From: Bacteroidales bacterium
GTDB lineage: Bacteria > Bacteroidota > Bacteroidia > Bacteroidales > UBA932
DNA length: 37,172 nt
Assembly (NCBI GenBank): GCA_017546605.1
Contig: JAFYSH010000018.1
Location: forward strand, 1 to 37,172
Direction: 5' to 3'
Shown here piece by piece: positions 17,771 to 24,994 of the stretch; position 1 is the stretch's first letter, and every line of letters starts with the position of its first letter. Below the pieces are notes generated by a model. The model saw only the letters and a list, made by a program, of their open reading frames with translations. It did not search any database and was not told the DNA's origin. The translations under genes were made by a program, and so were the position numbers.

Positions 17771-18550
17771 ATGAATTTTACATTGAAAGTTTGGCGTCAA
17801 AAAAACGCAAAAGACAAAGGTCACTTTGAGACATACAAGGTGTCCAATATTTCTCCCGATACGTCTTTCTTGGAAATGATGGACATTTTGAACGATCAAT
17901 TGATCCGAGAAGGAAACGATCCGGTAGCTCTGAATAAAGGTTGCCACAATTCTGGTCCGATCGCTTTTGACCATGACTGCCGTGAAGGTATTTGCGGGAT
18001 GTGCTCCTTGTATATCAACGGTCGTGCACACGGTCCGGACGAAGACATTACCACCTGCCAATTACACATGCGTAAGTTCAAAGATGGTGAAACCATTACC
18101 ATCGAACCTTGGCGTTCAGCTGGCTTCCCGGTAATCAAGGACTTGGTAGTAAATCGTGGTGCGTTTGACCAAATCCTCCAAGCAGGCGGTTTCGTATCTG
18201 TGAATACAGGCCAAGCACAAGACGCAAATGCGATTCCGGTAGCTAAAGCAGCAGCTGACGAAAGTATGGATGCGGCTTCTTGCGTAGGTTGTGGTGCTTG
18301 CGTAGCAACTTGTAAGAACGGTTCTGCGATGTTGTTTGTAGCTGCTCGTGTCAGCTCATTGGCTCTTCTCCCGCAAGGAAAGATCGAAGGAGCTCGCCGT
18401 GCAAAAGCGATGGTTGCAAAAATGGACGAATTGGGATTCGGTGCATGTACCAACACCCAAGCATGTGAAATGGAATGCCCTAAAAACATTTCCGTATCAC
18501 ACATCGCCCGTTTGAACCGCGAATTCCTTTGCGCTAAATTGAAAGACTAG
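17771..18550 (+). CDS. frdB: Fumarate reductase/succinate dehydrogenase iron-sulfur subunit
   Basis: FrdB carries electrons between the membrane quinol site and FrdA through three Fe-S clusters. The 259-residue product has an N-terminal ferredoxin-type domain with the [2Fe-2S] cysteines in CREGICGMC plus a downstream Cys, and a C-terminal domain with [11 protein letters not shown] and [12 protein letters not shown] for the [4Fe-4S] and [3Fe-4S] clusters. All expected ligands are present. It is co-transcribed with frdA, 12 bases apart. A membrane anchor partner is needed for quinol-linked activity but no frdC is found in this window, so it must be encoded elsewhere or replaced. Confidence 0.95.
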   Translation: MNFTLKVWRQKNAKDKGHFETYKVSNISPDTSFLEMMDILNDQLIREGNDPVALNKGCHNSGPIAFDHDCREGICGMCSLYINGRAHGPDEDITTCQLHMRKFKDGETITIEPWRSAGFPVIKDLVVNRGAFDQILQAGGFVSVNTGQAQDANAIPVAKAAADESMDAASCVGCGACVATCKNGSAMLFVAARVSSLALLPQGKIEGARRAKAMVAKMDELGFGACTNTQACEMECPKNISVSHIARLNREFLCAKLKD

Positions 18551-18564
18551 ATATAAGCTATCTT

Positions 18565-19368
18565 ATGGAGTTTTTTGCCACATCACAAGGGATTCCTGTA
18601 AGAATATCAGATAGCAAACAAGGCTATCAAACCATTGTCTTTTTGCACGGATACTTGGAAACCTTGGATGTTTGGGAAGATTTTATGGCAACGGTACCGA
18701 ATCATTTTCGGACCGTTGCTATTGATTTACCCGGACATGGCTTGAGTGGAACTCAGGCTGAGATCAATGAAGTTTCCTTTTCAGCCCGTGTAGTTTGTGG
18801 AGTACTTGATTTGCTGAAGATAGAAAAGGCGATACTGGTTGGCCATTCCATGGGTGGATATGTTGGCCAAAGTTTCTTGGATCAGTTTCCCGACCGCGCG
18901 TTGGCATTGGTGCACTTGAATTCCCACCCTTATGCGGATGCTCCTGACAAATCGGTTGATCGTGAGCGTGAGATCCGGTTTATTCAGGAAGGGAAACTGC
19001 AAACCCTTGCAGCTGTATCCATTCCGAATATGTATGCGCCATCCAACGTAAGAAAGATGGATGATGCCATTCAAAAGACGGTAGAACTTTGTGATATGCA
19101 TGATCCGGATGGTATATGTGCTACCTTGCGCGGTTTGAAGGAACGTTCAAGTCAAGTTGATTTCCTGTCCCAAGTAAAGCATCCCCTACTCTTCGTTTTT
19201 GGGGATCAAGATGTTTTTCTTACGCAGGAGAGGCAGCAACAGATCCGTGAACAAATTCCTAATGCAGATTATGTATTATTGGCGAATACAGGGCATAATT
19301 CCTTCTTGGAAGACCCAGTGGGTACATGGCAAAGCATTGCTTCATTTATCGAAAAAAACGGGCTTTAG
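18565..19368 (+). CDS. Alpha/beta-fold hydrolase
   Basis: The 267-residue product is a single-domain alpha/beta hydrolase without a signal peptide, so cytoplasmic. The oxyanion region is FLHGYLET, the nucleophile elbow is GHSMGG with Ser95, the likely acid is Asp214 or Asp216 in VFGDQDVFL, and the catalytic His is His244 in NTGHNSF. A lid-like helical insertion lies at about 120-195. The closest named types are carboxylesterases, the MenH-like group and haloperoxidase-like hydrolases; the substrate is not predictable. It starts 14 bases after frdB and may be on the same transcript. Its TAG stop lies inside the loop of the following terminator. Confidence 0.85.
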   Translation: MEFFATSQGIPVRISDSKQGYQTIVFLHGYLETLDVWEDFMATVPNHFRTVAIDLPGHGLSGTQAEINEVSFSARVVCGVLDLLKIEKAILVGHSMGGYVGQSFLDQFPDRALALVHLNSHPYADAPDKSVDREREIRFIQEGKLQTLAAVSIPNMYAPSNVRKMDDAIQKTVELCDMHDPDGICATLRGLKERSSQVDFLSQVKHPLLFVFGDQDVFLTQERQQQIREQIPNADYVLLANTGHNSFLEDPVGTWQSIASFIEKNGL

Positions 19369-19379
19369 GCCCGTTTTTT
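19352..19379. terminator. Bidirectional terminator between the hydrolase gene and hflX
   Basis: The stem CGGGC (19359-19363) pairs with GCCCG (19369-19373) around a 5-base loop, and is flanked by seven A residues on one side and six T residues on the other. It can terminate both convergent genes. The hydrolase stop codon (19366-19368) lies in the loop, so the terminator overlaps the coding end. Confidence 0.8.
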
Positions 19380-19384
19380 ATTAA

Positions 19385-20575
19385 TTACCAGAGGAAGTTA
19401 TCAAAGGGATAACGGCCTGCATGAATTTCTGCAACCATTTTGTATAGGTCGTTCCGCATTTTGTCAATTCCCACTTTTTCGCGTGCTGAGATAAAGATAC
19501 AAGGTGTATTTTCTTTCGCAATCCAAGAACGCTTGAGTTCTTCCAATGAGATGTTTTCCCGCTTTTTCTCTTCAAAATCAAATTCGGACTGTTCAACGTA
19601 TTGGTAGGCATCAATCTTATTGAATACCAGGTAAACGGGTTTGTCTGCAGCACCAATTTCGCTCAAGGTCTCCTTGACTACCCGAATGTGATCTTCGCAA
19701 TTGGGATGCGAAACATCGACTACGTGCATCAGAATGTCCGCTTCACGAACTTCATCCAGTGTACTTTTGAAGGATTCTACCAATTGTGTAGGTAGTTTTC
19801 GGATGAATCCAACTGTGTCTGAGAGCAGGAACGGTACGTTCTCAATAACCACTTTTCGGACGGTTGTATCTAGAGTCGCAAACAATTTATTCTCAGCAAA
19901 TACTTCGCTTTTTGCCAGTAGGTTCATCAAAGTACTTTTACCCGCATTGGTATAGCCCACCAGTGCAATCCGTACTAGCGAGCCGCGGTTACCCCGTTGG
20001 GAAGCCATTTGGCGGTCGATTTTTTTCAATTGCTCTTTTAGGCGGCTGATTTTGTCCAGGATAATACGACGGTCGGTCTCAATTTGGCTTTCACCGGGAC
20101 CTCTCATACCAATCCCACCGCGTTGCCGCTCCAAGTGCGTCCACATACGAGTAAGGCGCGGCAATAAGTACTGATATTGAGCAAGCTCCACCTGTGTTTT
20201 CGCATAGGCGGTTTTTGCTCGTTGCGCAAAAATATCCAGAATGAGGTTGGTTCGGTCTAAAATTCTAACCTCCAATTCACGCTCAAGGTTTCGTAGTTGC
20301 GAAGGGGAGAGTTCGTCATCAAACAATACCAATTTGATTTCATGTTCTTCCAGGTATTGTTTGATTTCTTCGATCTTACCAGATCCGATGTAGGTTTTGG
20401 AATTGGAGCGTTCCATCTTTTGGGTGAATCGTTCTACGCAGTTTGCTCCAGCAGTCAACGCCAGAAACTCCAGCTCATCCAGGTACTCGTTTACCTGGGC
20501 TTCGGTCTGGTCTTTGGTGATAGTCGCCACCACCACTGCTTTTTCCATCTCTTGTAATTCTTTGATTTGCTTCAT
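19385..20575 (-). CDS. hflX: Ribosome-associated GTPase HflX
   Basis: HflX binds the 50S subunit and splits stalled or stressed ribosomes. The 396-residue product has the HflX N-terminal domain (VVVATITKDQTEAQVNEYLDEL, then SGKIEEIKQ and FDDELSPSQLRNLE), the glycine-rich linker GGIGMRGPGESQIETDRR, and a GTPase domain with G1 GYTNAGKST (207-215), G3 DTVGFIRKLP (from 253) and G4 NKID. It lacks a long C-terminal extension and ends shortly after the G domain. It is monocistronic as far as visible, between the terminator at 19352-19379 and the tonB terminator. No TAnnTTTG element is evident upstream. Confidence 0.95.
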   Translation of the reverse strand: MKQIKELQEMEKAVVVATITKDQTEAQVNEYLDELEFLALTAGANCVERFTQKMERSNSKTYIGSGKIEEIKQYLEEHEIKLVLFDDELSPSQLRNLERELEVRILDRTNLILDIFAQRAKTAYAKTQVELAQYQYLLPRLTRMWTHLERQRGGIGMRGPGESQIETDRRIILDKISRLKEQLKKIDRQMASQRGNRGSLVRIALVGYTNAGKSTLMNLLAKSEVFAENKLFATLDTTVRKVVIENVPFLLSDTVGFIRKLPTQLVESFKSTLDEVREADILMHVVDVSHPNCEDHIRVVKETLSEIGAADKPVYLVFNKIDAYQYVEQSEFDFEEKKRENISLEELKRSWIAKENTPCIFISAREKVGIDKMRNDLYKMVAEIHAGRYPFDNFLW

Positions 20576-20589
20576 TTTAATGCATAAAA

Positions 20590-20619
20590 AAGAGGCTGGC
20601 TATGATTAGTCAACCTCTT
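20590..20619 (-). terminator. Terminator after tonB
   Basis: On the minus strand a 12-bp stem (20608-20619 with 20590-20601) contains one G-U pair and one mismatch, and is followed by five T residues. It lies 18 bases past the tonB stop and 14 bases before the hflX start. Confidence 0.65.
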
Positions 20620-20637
20620 TGATTCTTCTTTCTTGAA

Positions 20638-21330
20638 TTATCTCAATTGGAAGACCACAGGGAAGATAAATTGTACCTTAACCGCGCGGTCACGTTGTTT
20701 ACCAGGTTCCCATTTGGGCGAGTTAGAAACTACGCGTACAGCTTCTTTATCCAAAGCGGGGTCAATACCACGAATTACTTTAATATTGGTAATTTGACCT
20801 TCTGCTGTCAAGGTGAAGGAAAGAATTACTTTACCTTGTACGCCGTTTTCTTTTGCAATTTCAGGATAAACCAAGTTTTTACCTACCCATTTTGAGAACT
20901 CGTTTTGTCCACCGCCCATGAATGAAGGTTTGGTGTCTACGATTGCAAAGGGAATGGCTTCTTCTACGATTTCTTCTTCGTACACTTCGGTCACGTAGTC
21001 CATAATTTCAACACCCATGTCCTTGGTATCTTCCAATGAAATCATAAAATCATCGTTTACTTCGATGTCGTCTTCCACCAAGTCGATCTGGTCTGACAAG
21101 ACGGGAATCTTCGGAGCTTCCGGCGGCGGAGGAGGAGTTTCTTGGGTGATAGGAATCGCTTCCTCTTCAATAACTACCTGAGTTTCAGTTTCAAGCACCG
21201 CTTCAGCTTTTTCGTATGATTTCCATTCAAACGCAAACAATACGATAGCAAGGGTGATGATTAATCCGATTTCTCTGAACAGCAATTTCTTGTTTTCCAA
21301 ATCGGCTTTGGGACTCTTTTTTACTTCCAT
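20638..21330 (-). CDS. tonB: Energy transducer TonB
   Basis: The 230-residue product has a cytoplasmic N-terminus, one membrane segment (about 19-36, FREIGLIITLAIVLFAFEW), an acidic linker with a short proline run (ETPPPPPEAPKIP, about 63-75), and a C-terminal TonB domain from about 140 (SFMGGGQNEFSKWVGKNLVYPEIAKENGVQGKVILSFTLTAEG to VQFIFPVVFQL). TonB passes proton-motive energy from ExbBD to outer-membrane TonB-dependent transporters; no exbBD is nearby. Bacteroidota carry several paralogues, so a specific partner cannot be named. It lies downstream of tRNA-Ala and mdh on the same strand, with no perfect -7 element between them. Confidence 0.92.
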   Translation of the reverse strand: MEVKKSPKADLENKKLLFREIGLIITLAIVLFAFEWKSYEKAEAVLETETQVVIEEEAIPITQETPPPPPEAPKIPVLSDQIDLVEDDIEVNDDFMISLEDTKDMGVEIMDYVTEVYEEEIVEEAIPFAIVDTKPSFMGGGQNEFSKWVGKNLVYPEIAKENGVQGKVILSFTLTAEGQITNIKVIRGIDPALDKEAVRVVSNSPKWEPGKQRDRAVKVQFIFPVVFQLR

Positions 21331-21409
21331 AGTATCTTCTTTGTCAATATTTACACGAACTAGCGCGTAAATTTCTTATTTTTCTTGCAATAAAGCAAAT
21401 TTTTAATTG

Positions 21410-21483
21410 TGGAGTATATCGGAATCGAACCGATGACCTTTTGAATGCCATTCAAACGCTCTAGCCAACTGAGCTAATACCCC
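21410..21483 (-). tRNA. tRNA-Ala (anticodon GGC)
   Basis: The 74-base minus-strand sequence folds into a full cloverleaf. The acceptor stem is GGGGTAT/ATACTCC, with the G3-U70 pair that identifies alanine tRNAs. The D arm is GCTC/GAGC; the anticodon stem is TTTGA/TCAAA around loop ATGGCAT, giving anticodon GGC. The T arm is ATCGG/CCGAT with loop TTCGATT. The discriminator base is A and CCA is not encoded (CAA follows), so CCA must be added by nucleotidyltransferase. It starts 13 bases after the mdh stop codon on the same strand. Confidence 0.97.
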
Positions 21484-21496
21484 GCCTATTTCTGGA

Positions 21497-22438
21497 TTAG
21501 ATCAAGCCTAATTCAGCAAGAACGCCGTTGGTTTTTCTAACAGCTTCAGCACTTGCGTTGAATTTCGCTTGTTCGTCTTCCGTCAATTTGATGTCAACGA
21601 TTTTTTCTACACCGTTTTTGCCCAGTACAACCGGAACACCGATGCAGATATCATTTTGACCGTATTCGCCTTCCAAGCTTACGCAGCAGGGGAATACTTT
21701 CTTTTCATCCATAATGATTGCTTTTGCAATGTTTGCACCAGCCATACCCGGAGCATACCAAGCAGAAGTACCAATCAATTTAGTCAAGGTTGCGCCACCT
21801 ACCATGGTGTCAGCAACTACTTTGTCAGCAGTTTCTTGATCAAGGATTTCCAAAACGTTACCACCGCGGAAAGCAGCTTTACCAATCAACGGAACCATGG
21901 TAGTATCACCGTGGCCACCGATTACCATACCATCTACATCGTTGATATGAGCTCCCAAGGCTTGGCTCAGGTAGTAGTTGAATCGGCTGCTGTCCAACAT
22001 ACCGCCCATACCGATGATGCGGTTCTTAGGAAGACCACTTACTTTGCTAGTCAAGTAGGTCATGGTATCCATCGGGTTGGAAATCATAACAATAACAGCG
22101 TTAGGTGAGTATTTGATGATGTTTTCAACAACGCTCTTAACGATTCCAGCGTTTACACCGATCAATTCTTCGCGGGTCATGCCCGGTTTTCTAGGAATAC
22201 CAGAAGTTACGATTACAACATCTGAGTTCGCGGTAGCTTCATAATCATTGGTTACCCCTTTGATTACGGTATCCACACGACCCAATTTTGCTGCTTGCAT
22301 CATATCGATGGCTTTTCCTTCAGCAACACCTTCTTTAATGTCCAACAATACGACTTCTGCTGCGAAGTTCAATTGAGCTACAACGTTTGCGCAGGTAGCA
22401 CCTACATTACCAGCACCAATTACACTAACTTTTGCCAT
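21497..22438 (-). CDS. mdh: Malate dehydrogenase
   Basis: Mdh interconverts oxaloacetate and malate with NADH, the step feeding fumarate to fumarate reductase in Bacteroidales fermentation. The 313-residue product is the LDH-like MDH type. It has the NAD-binding GAGNVGATCA (8-17) and Asp33. Substrate-binding Arg83 and Arg89 in IPRKPGMTR mark malate rather than lactate specificity. ISNPMD lies at 119-124 and the catalytic His176 in GGHGDTT. Its promoter faces that of ybeY. tRNA-Ala begins 13 bases downstream, so the two are probably transcribed together. Codon use is biased as in frdAB, consistent with high expression. Confidence 0.96.
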   Translation of the reverse strand: MAKVSVIGAGNVGATCANVVAQLNFAAEVVLLDIKEGVAEGKAIDMMQAAKLGRVDTVIKGVTNDYEATANSDVVIVTSGIPRKPGMTREELIGVNAGIVKSVVENIIKYSPNAVIVMISNPMDTMTYLTSKVSGLPKNRIIGMGGMLDSSRFNYYLSQALGAHINDVDGMVIGGHGDTTMVPLIGKAAFRGGNVLEILDQETADKVVADTMVGGATLTKLIGTSAWYAPGMAGANIAKAIIMDEKKVFPCCVSLEGEYGQNDICIGVPVVLGKNGVEKIVDIKLTEDEQAKFNASAEAVRKTNGVLAELGLI

Positions 22439-22465
22439 TGTTTTAATTAATTTTCTGTTTTTTAT

Positions 22466-22513
22466 TAGTTTTGCGCTAAAATTTCAGCTTTTGAAATTTT
22501 GGTTGCAAATATA
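22466..22513. promoter_or_regulatory. Divergent mdh/ybeY promoter region with an inverted repeat
   Basis: On the minus strand TATATTTG (complement of 22506-22513) is a perfect -7 element for mdh. On the plus strand TAGTTTTG (22466-22473) could serve ybeY. Between them is a 9-bp inverted repeat, 22478-22486 with 22492-22500, separated by 5 bases, which could be an operator or an RNA hairpin at the 5' end of either transcript. Confidence 0.5.
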
Positions 22514-22529
22514 CAAATTATCTCAATGC

Positions 22530-22976
22530 ATGGTTAAATTTTTTAACAAAAATACGAGCTATAAACTACCTGCAGAAAGGCTTGTCAAACAGTGGATAGG
22601 GCGTACCCTGCAGCACTATGGATGCAAGGAAGGAAGATTGTATGTTATCTTTATGGATGATCCGTCGTTGCTCCAGATGAACCGTGATTTTATCGGACAC
22701 GACTATTATACCGATATCATTACGTTTGATACTTCGGATTATCCCGAATCTCCCAAGGATGCCATCTCGGGTGAACTTTACATCAGTGTGGATACGGTTC
22801 AAGCCAATGCGGAAGAATATGGTGCAACATTTTTAGAAGAGATGTACCGAGTTATTATACACGGTGTTTTGCACCTGGTAGGTTTCGATGATCATGAGGA
22901 AACAGATATCTGTGCGATGCGACAAGCAGAGTCGGAAGCGTTAGAACGGTTGAAGGAAAATGGAGTCGAATTTTGA
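22530..22976 (+). CDS. ybeY: Endoribonuclease YbeY (rRNA maturation factor)
   Basis: YbeY is a metal-dependent endoribonuclease needed for 16S rRNA 3' maturation and ribosome quality control. I start it at the ATG at 22530 (148 residues); the frame runs 13 codons further upstream through the promoter region. The zinc-binding signature is [12 protein letters not shown] with His111, His115 and His122. The third His is one residue further along than in the common HGxLHLxGYDH form because of an extra Asp. The conserved [10 protein letters not shown] segment lies at 61-70. Its last 17 bases overlap mnmG, so the two are coupled. Confidence 0.93.
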   Translation: MVKFFNKNTSYKLPAERLVKQWIGRTLQHYGCKEGRLYVIFMDDPSLLQMNRDFIGHDYYTDIITFDTSDYPESPKDAISGELYISVDTVQANAEEYGATFLEEMYRVIIHGVLHLVGFDDHEETDICAMRQAESEALERLKENGVEF

Positions 22977-24912
22977 TATAATCGTTGTAGGAGCCGGCCA
23001 TGCCGGATGTGAGGCAGCAGCAGCGGCCGCAAAAATGGGATCCAATGTCTTATTGATCACCATGGATATGAATAAGATTGCGCAGATGTCCTGCAATCCA
23101 GCCATTGGAGGTATAGCTAAGGGGCAGATTGTTAGAGAGATAGATGCATTGGGGGGTTATTCGGGAATTGTAACAGATGCCAGTACCATGCAATTTCGTA
23201 CACTGAATCGCTCCAAAGGTCCTGCGATGTGGAGTCCTCGCGCACAATGCGACAGAATGTACTATTCGTTGAACTGGCGATATATCCTTGAAAATACCTG
23301 TGGATTAAGTATTTGGCAGGATACAGTAGTCTCAATAACTCAAAATCCCTTGCATAATTTTGAAGTTGTGACCTCCCTTGGGGTTAAATTTCAAGGAAAG
23401 AAGCTTATTTTGACAGCTGGAACCTTCCTGAATGGCAAATTGTACGTAGGTCGTCAACAGGTAGCAGGGGGAAGAGCAGGAGAGGCGGCTTCCTATGAAC
23501 TTACCGAGCAACTCGCATCCATGGGGGTTTCCTTTGGAAGAATGAAGACAGGAACCCCGCCGCGTATTGATTTTAGATCGCTCGATCTTTCCAAGTTTGA
23601 AATTCAACAAGGAGATGATGACCCTTCAAAATTCTCCTTCTTGAACTACAAGACAGCTATCCAGTCCGGGTACCCACAAAATCCATGTTACGTTGTGCAT
23701 ACCAACGAAGCCTGTCATGATATTTTGCGAGAGGCCTTTCCGGAGTCACCCTTATTGAGTGGTACAATCAAAGGTGTGGGTCCGCGCTATTGTCCCAGTA
23801 TTGAAGACAAACTGCGGACGTTTGCGGATAAGACTTCGCACCAGTTATTCATTGAGCCGGAGGGATGGTATTCCAATGAGTATTATTTGCAAGGCTTTTC
23901 ATCATCACTTCCTTTTAAAGCGCAGATACAGGCTCTTCAGCAGTTGCCCGGTTTTGAAAAAGTGGTTGTTTATCGTCCGGCTTACGCAGTCGAATATGAC
24001 TACTTCGATCCGACACAACTTAACCACACTTTGGAATCCCGTCACGTGAAGGGATTGTATTTTGCCGGGCAAGTCAATGGCACGACTGGTTATGAGGAAG
24101 CTGCTGCACAAGGTTTGATGGCAGGTATCAATGCGCATCTTGCAATCCAGGAAAAGGAACCCTTCATTTTGGGTCGTGACGAGGCTTATATTGGTGTGCT
24201 GATCGATGACCTCATTACTAAAGGGGTGGATGAACCGTATCGGATGTTTACCTCCCGAGCAGAATATCGGATACTGTTGCGCCAAGATAATGCAGATTAT
24301 CGTTTGACTTCTAAGGCTTATCAAATTGGTTTGGCTGACGAGTCTCGTTATCGGTTGATGCAGTCGAAATATGAACGGGTACAGCAGTTAGCGCACTCTA
24401 TGGAGGAGGTGGTTCCCTCGTTGGAATCCATCAATCATCGCTTAAAGGAAAAAGAGACGTCAGAAATTACTTATTCACGTCCATTGTCTCAACTTCTTTT
24501 GCGTCCCCAATTGGGCATACATGATCTTAAGGAATTTTTACCTGCTTCTTTGGGGGATGAGTTGAAAATCATACCGGACCCTCAGATCGAATCGCTGATT
24601 AAATCCATGCCTTATCGTCCGGATATGCCTATTCAAATGGATGAACTATCGGATGAGATCTATGAGGCTTGTGAAATCTCTGTCAAATATGCGGGATACA
24701 TTGATCGTGAGAAAAAGTTAGCTGAGAAATTGGTTCGTTTGGAGTCTGTGAAGATTCCTGAGGATTTTGATTTTTCTCGTGTATCTTCCTTGTCCATGGA
24801 GTGTCGTCAAAAATTAGAGCGTTACCGCCCTCGTACGATTGCTCAGGCGTCCCGAATTTCTGGAGTTTCACCTGCTGATATTTCCGTCTTGTTGATTTAT
24901 TTCGGGAGATAA
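22960..24912 (+). CDS. mnmG: tRNA uridine-5-carboxymethylaminomethyl modification enzyme MnmG (GidA)
   Basis: With MnmE, MnmG installs carboxymethylaminomethyl at U34 of certain tRNAs using FAD and methylene-tetrahydrofolate. The 650-residue product has the FAD fold [19 protein letters not shown] (about 8-26), the GidA signatures [23 protein letters not shown] and [11 protein letters not shown], the second signature [20 protein letters not shown], and the C-terminal helical MnmE-binding domain ending with [21 protein letters not shown]. The length is slightly above the usual 620-630. It overlaps ybeY by 17 bases. In many bacteria mnmG lies close to oriC or parS; a parS palindrome begins 5 bases after its stop codon here. 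Confidence 0.97.
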   Translation: MESNFDIIVVGAGHAGCEAAAAAAKMGSNVLLITMDMNKIAQMSCNPAIGGIAKGQIVREIDALGGYSGIVTDASTMQFRTLNRSKGPAMWSPRAQCDRMYYSLNWRYILENTCGLSIWQDTVVSITQNPLHNFEVVTSLGVKFQGKKLILTAGTFLNGKLYVGRQQVAGGRAGEAASYELTEQLASMGVSFGRMKTGTPPRIDFRSLDLSKFEIQQGDDDPSKFSFLNYKTAIQSGYPQNPCYVVHTNEACHDILREAFPESPLLSGTIKGVGPRYCPSIEDKLRTFADKTSHQLFIEPEGWYSNEYYLQGFSSSLPFKAQIQALQQLPGFEKVVVYRPAYAVEYDYFDPTQLNHTLESRHVKGLYFAGQVNGTTGYEEAAAQGLMAGINAHLAIQEKEPFILGRDEAYIGVLIDDLITKGVDEPYRMFTSRAEYRILLRQDNADYRLTSKAYQIGLADESRYRLMQSKYERVQQLAHSMEEVVPSLESINHRLKEKETSEITYSRPLSQLLLRPQLGIHDLKEFLPASLGDELKIIPDPQIESLIKSMPYRPDMPIQMDELSDEIYEACEISVKYAGYIDREKKLAEKLVRLESVKIPEDFDFSRVSSLSMECRQKLERYRPRTIAQASRISGVSPADISVLLIYFGR

Positions 24913-24916
24913 TAAA

Positions 24917-24932
24917 TGTTCCACGTGGAACA
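24917..24932. other. parS: parS centromere-like site
   Basis: TGTTCCACGTGGAACA is a perfect 16-bp palindrome and fits the chromosomal parS consensus TGTTnCACGTGnAACA bound by ParB/Spo0J. It is the only match I see in the window. It lies between mnmG and the terminator, sharing one base with the terminator stem. parS sites cluster around replication origins in most bacteria that have ParABS. parA and parB are not in this window. Confidence 0.85.
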
Positions 24933-24966
24933 AAAGGAGTCCGACTAAGCAGTCGGACTCCTTTTT
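24932..24966. terminator. Strong bidirectional terminator between mnmG and fadD
   Basis: A perfect 15-bp stem (24932-24946 with 24951-24965) has a 4-base loop and is flanked by A and T tracts. It can serve both the plus-strand mnmG and the minus-strand fadD, which converge here. Confidence 0.9.
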
Positions 24967-24994
24967 GGTTATGAGAATCTGTTATCCAGGATGT

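Noticed and set aside
17282..18061. A 259-codon open frame on the minus strand across the frdA/frdB junction
   Set aside because: It is antisense to two well-matched genes, its product is low-complexity with no recognisable domain, and it has no promoter. It is a by-product of biased codon use in frdAB.
17896..18504. A 202-codon minus-strand frame opposite frdB
   Set aside because: The complementary strand encodes all Fe-S cluster ligands of FrdB, and the antisense product has no recognisable domain.
21381..21409. Short TTGC/GCAA hairpin after tRNA-Ala as a terminator
   Set aside because: The stem is only 4-5 bp and is followed on the minus strand by A residues, not T residues.
24043..24048. 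CACGTG inside mnmG as a second parS
   Set aside because: The flanks (CGT before, AAG after) do not fit TGTTn and nAACA, so only the 6-bp core matches.
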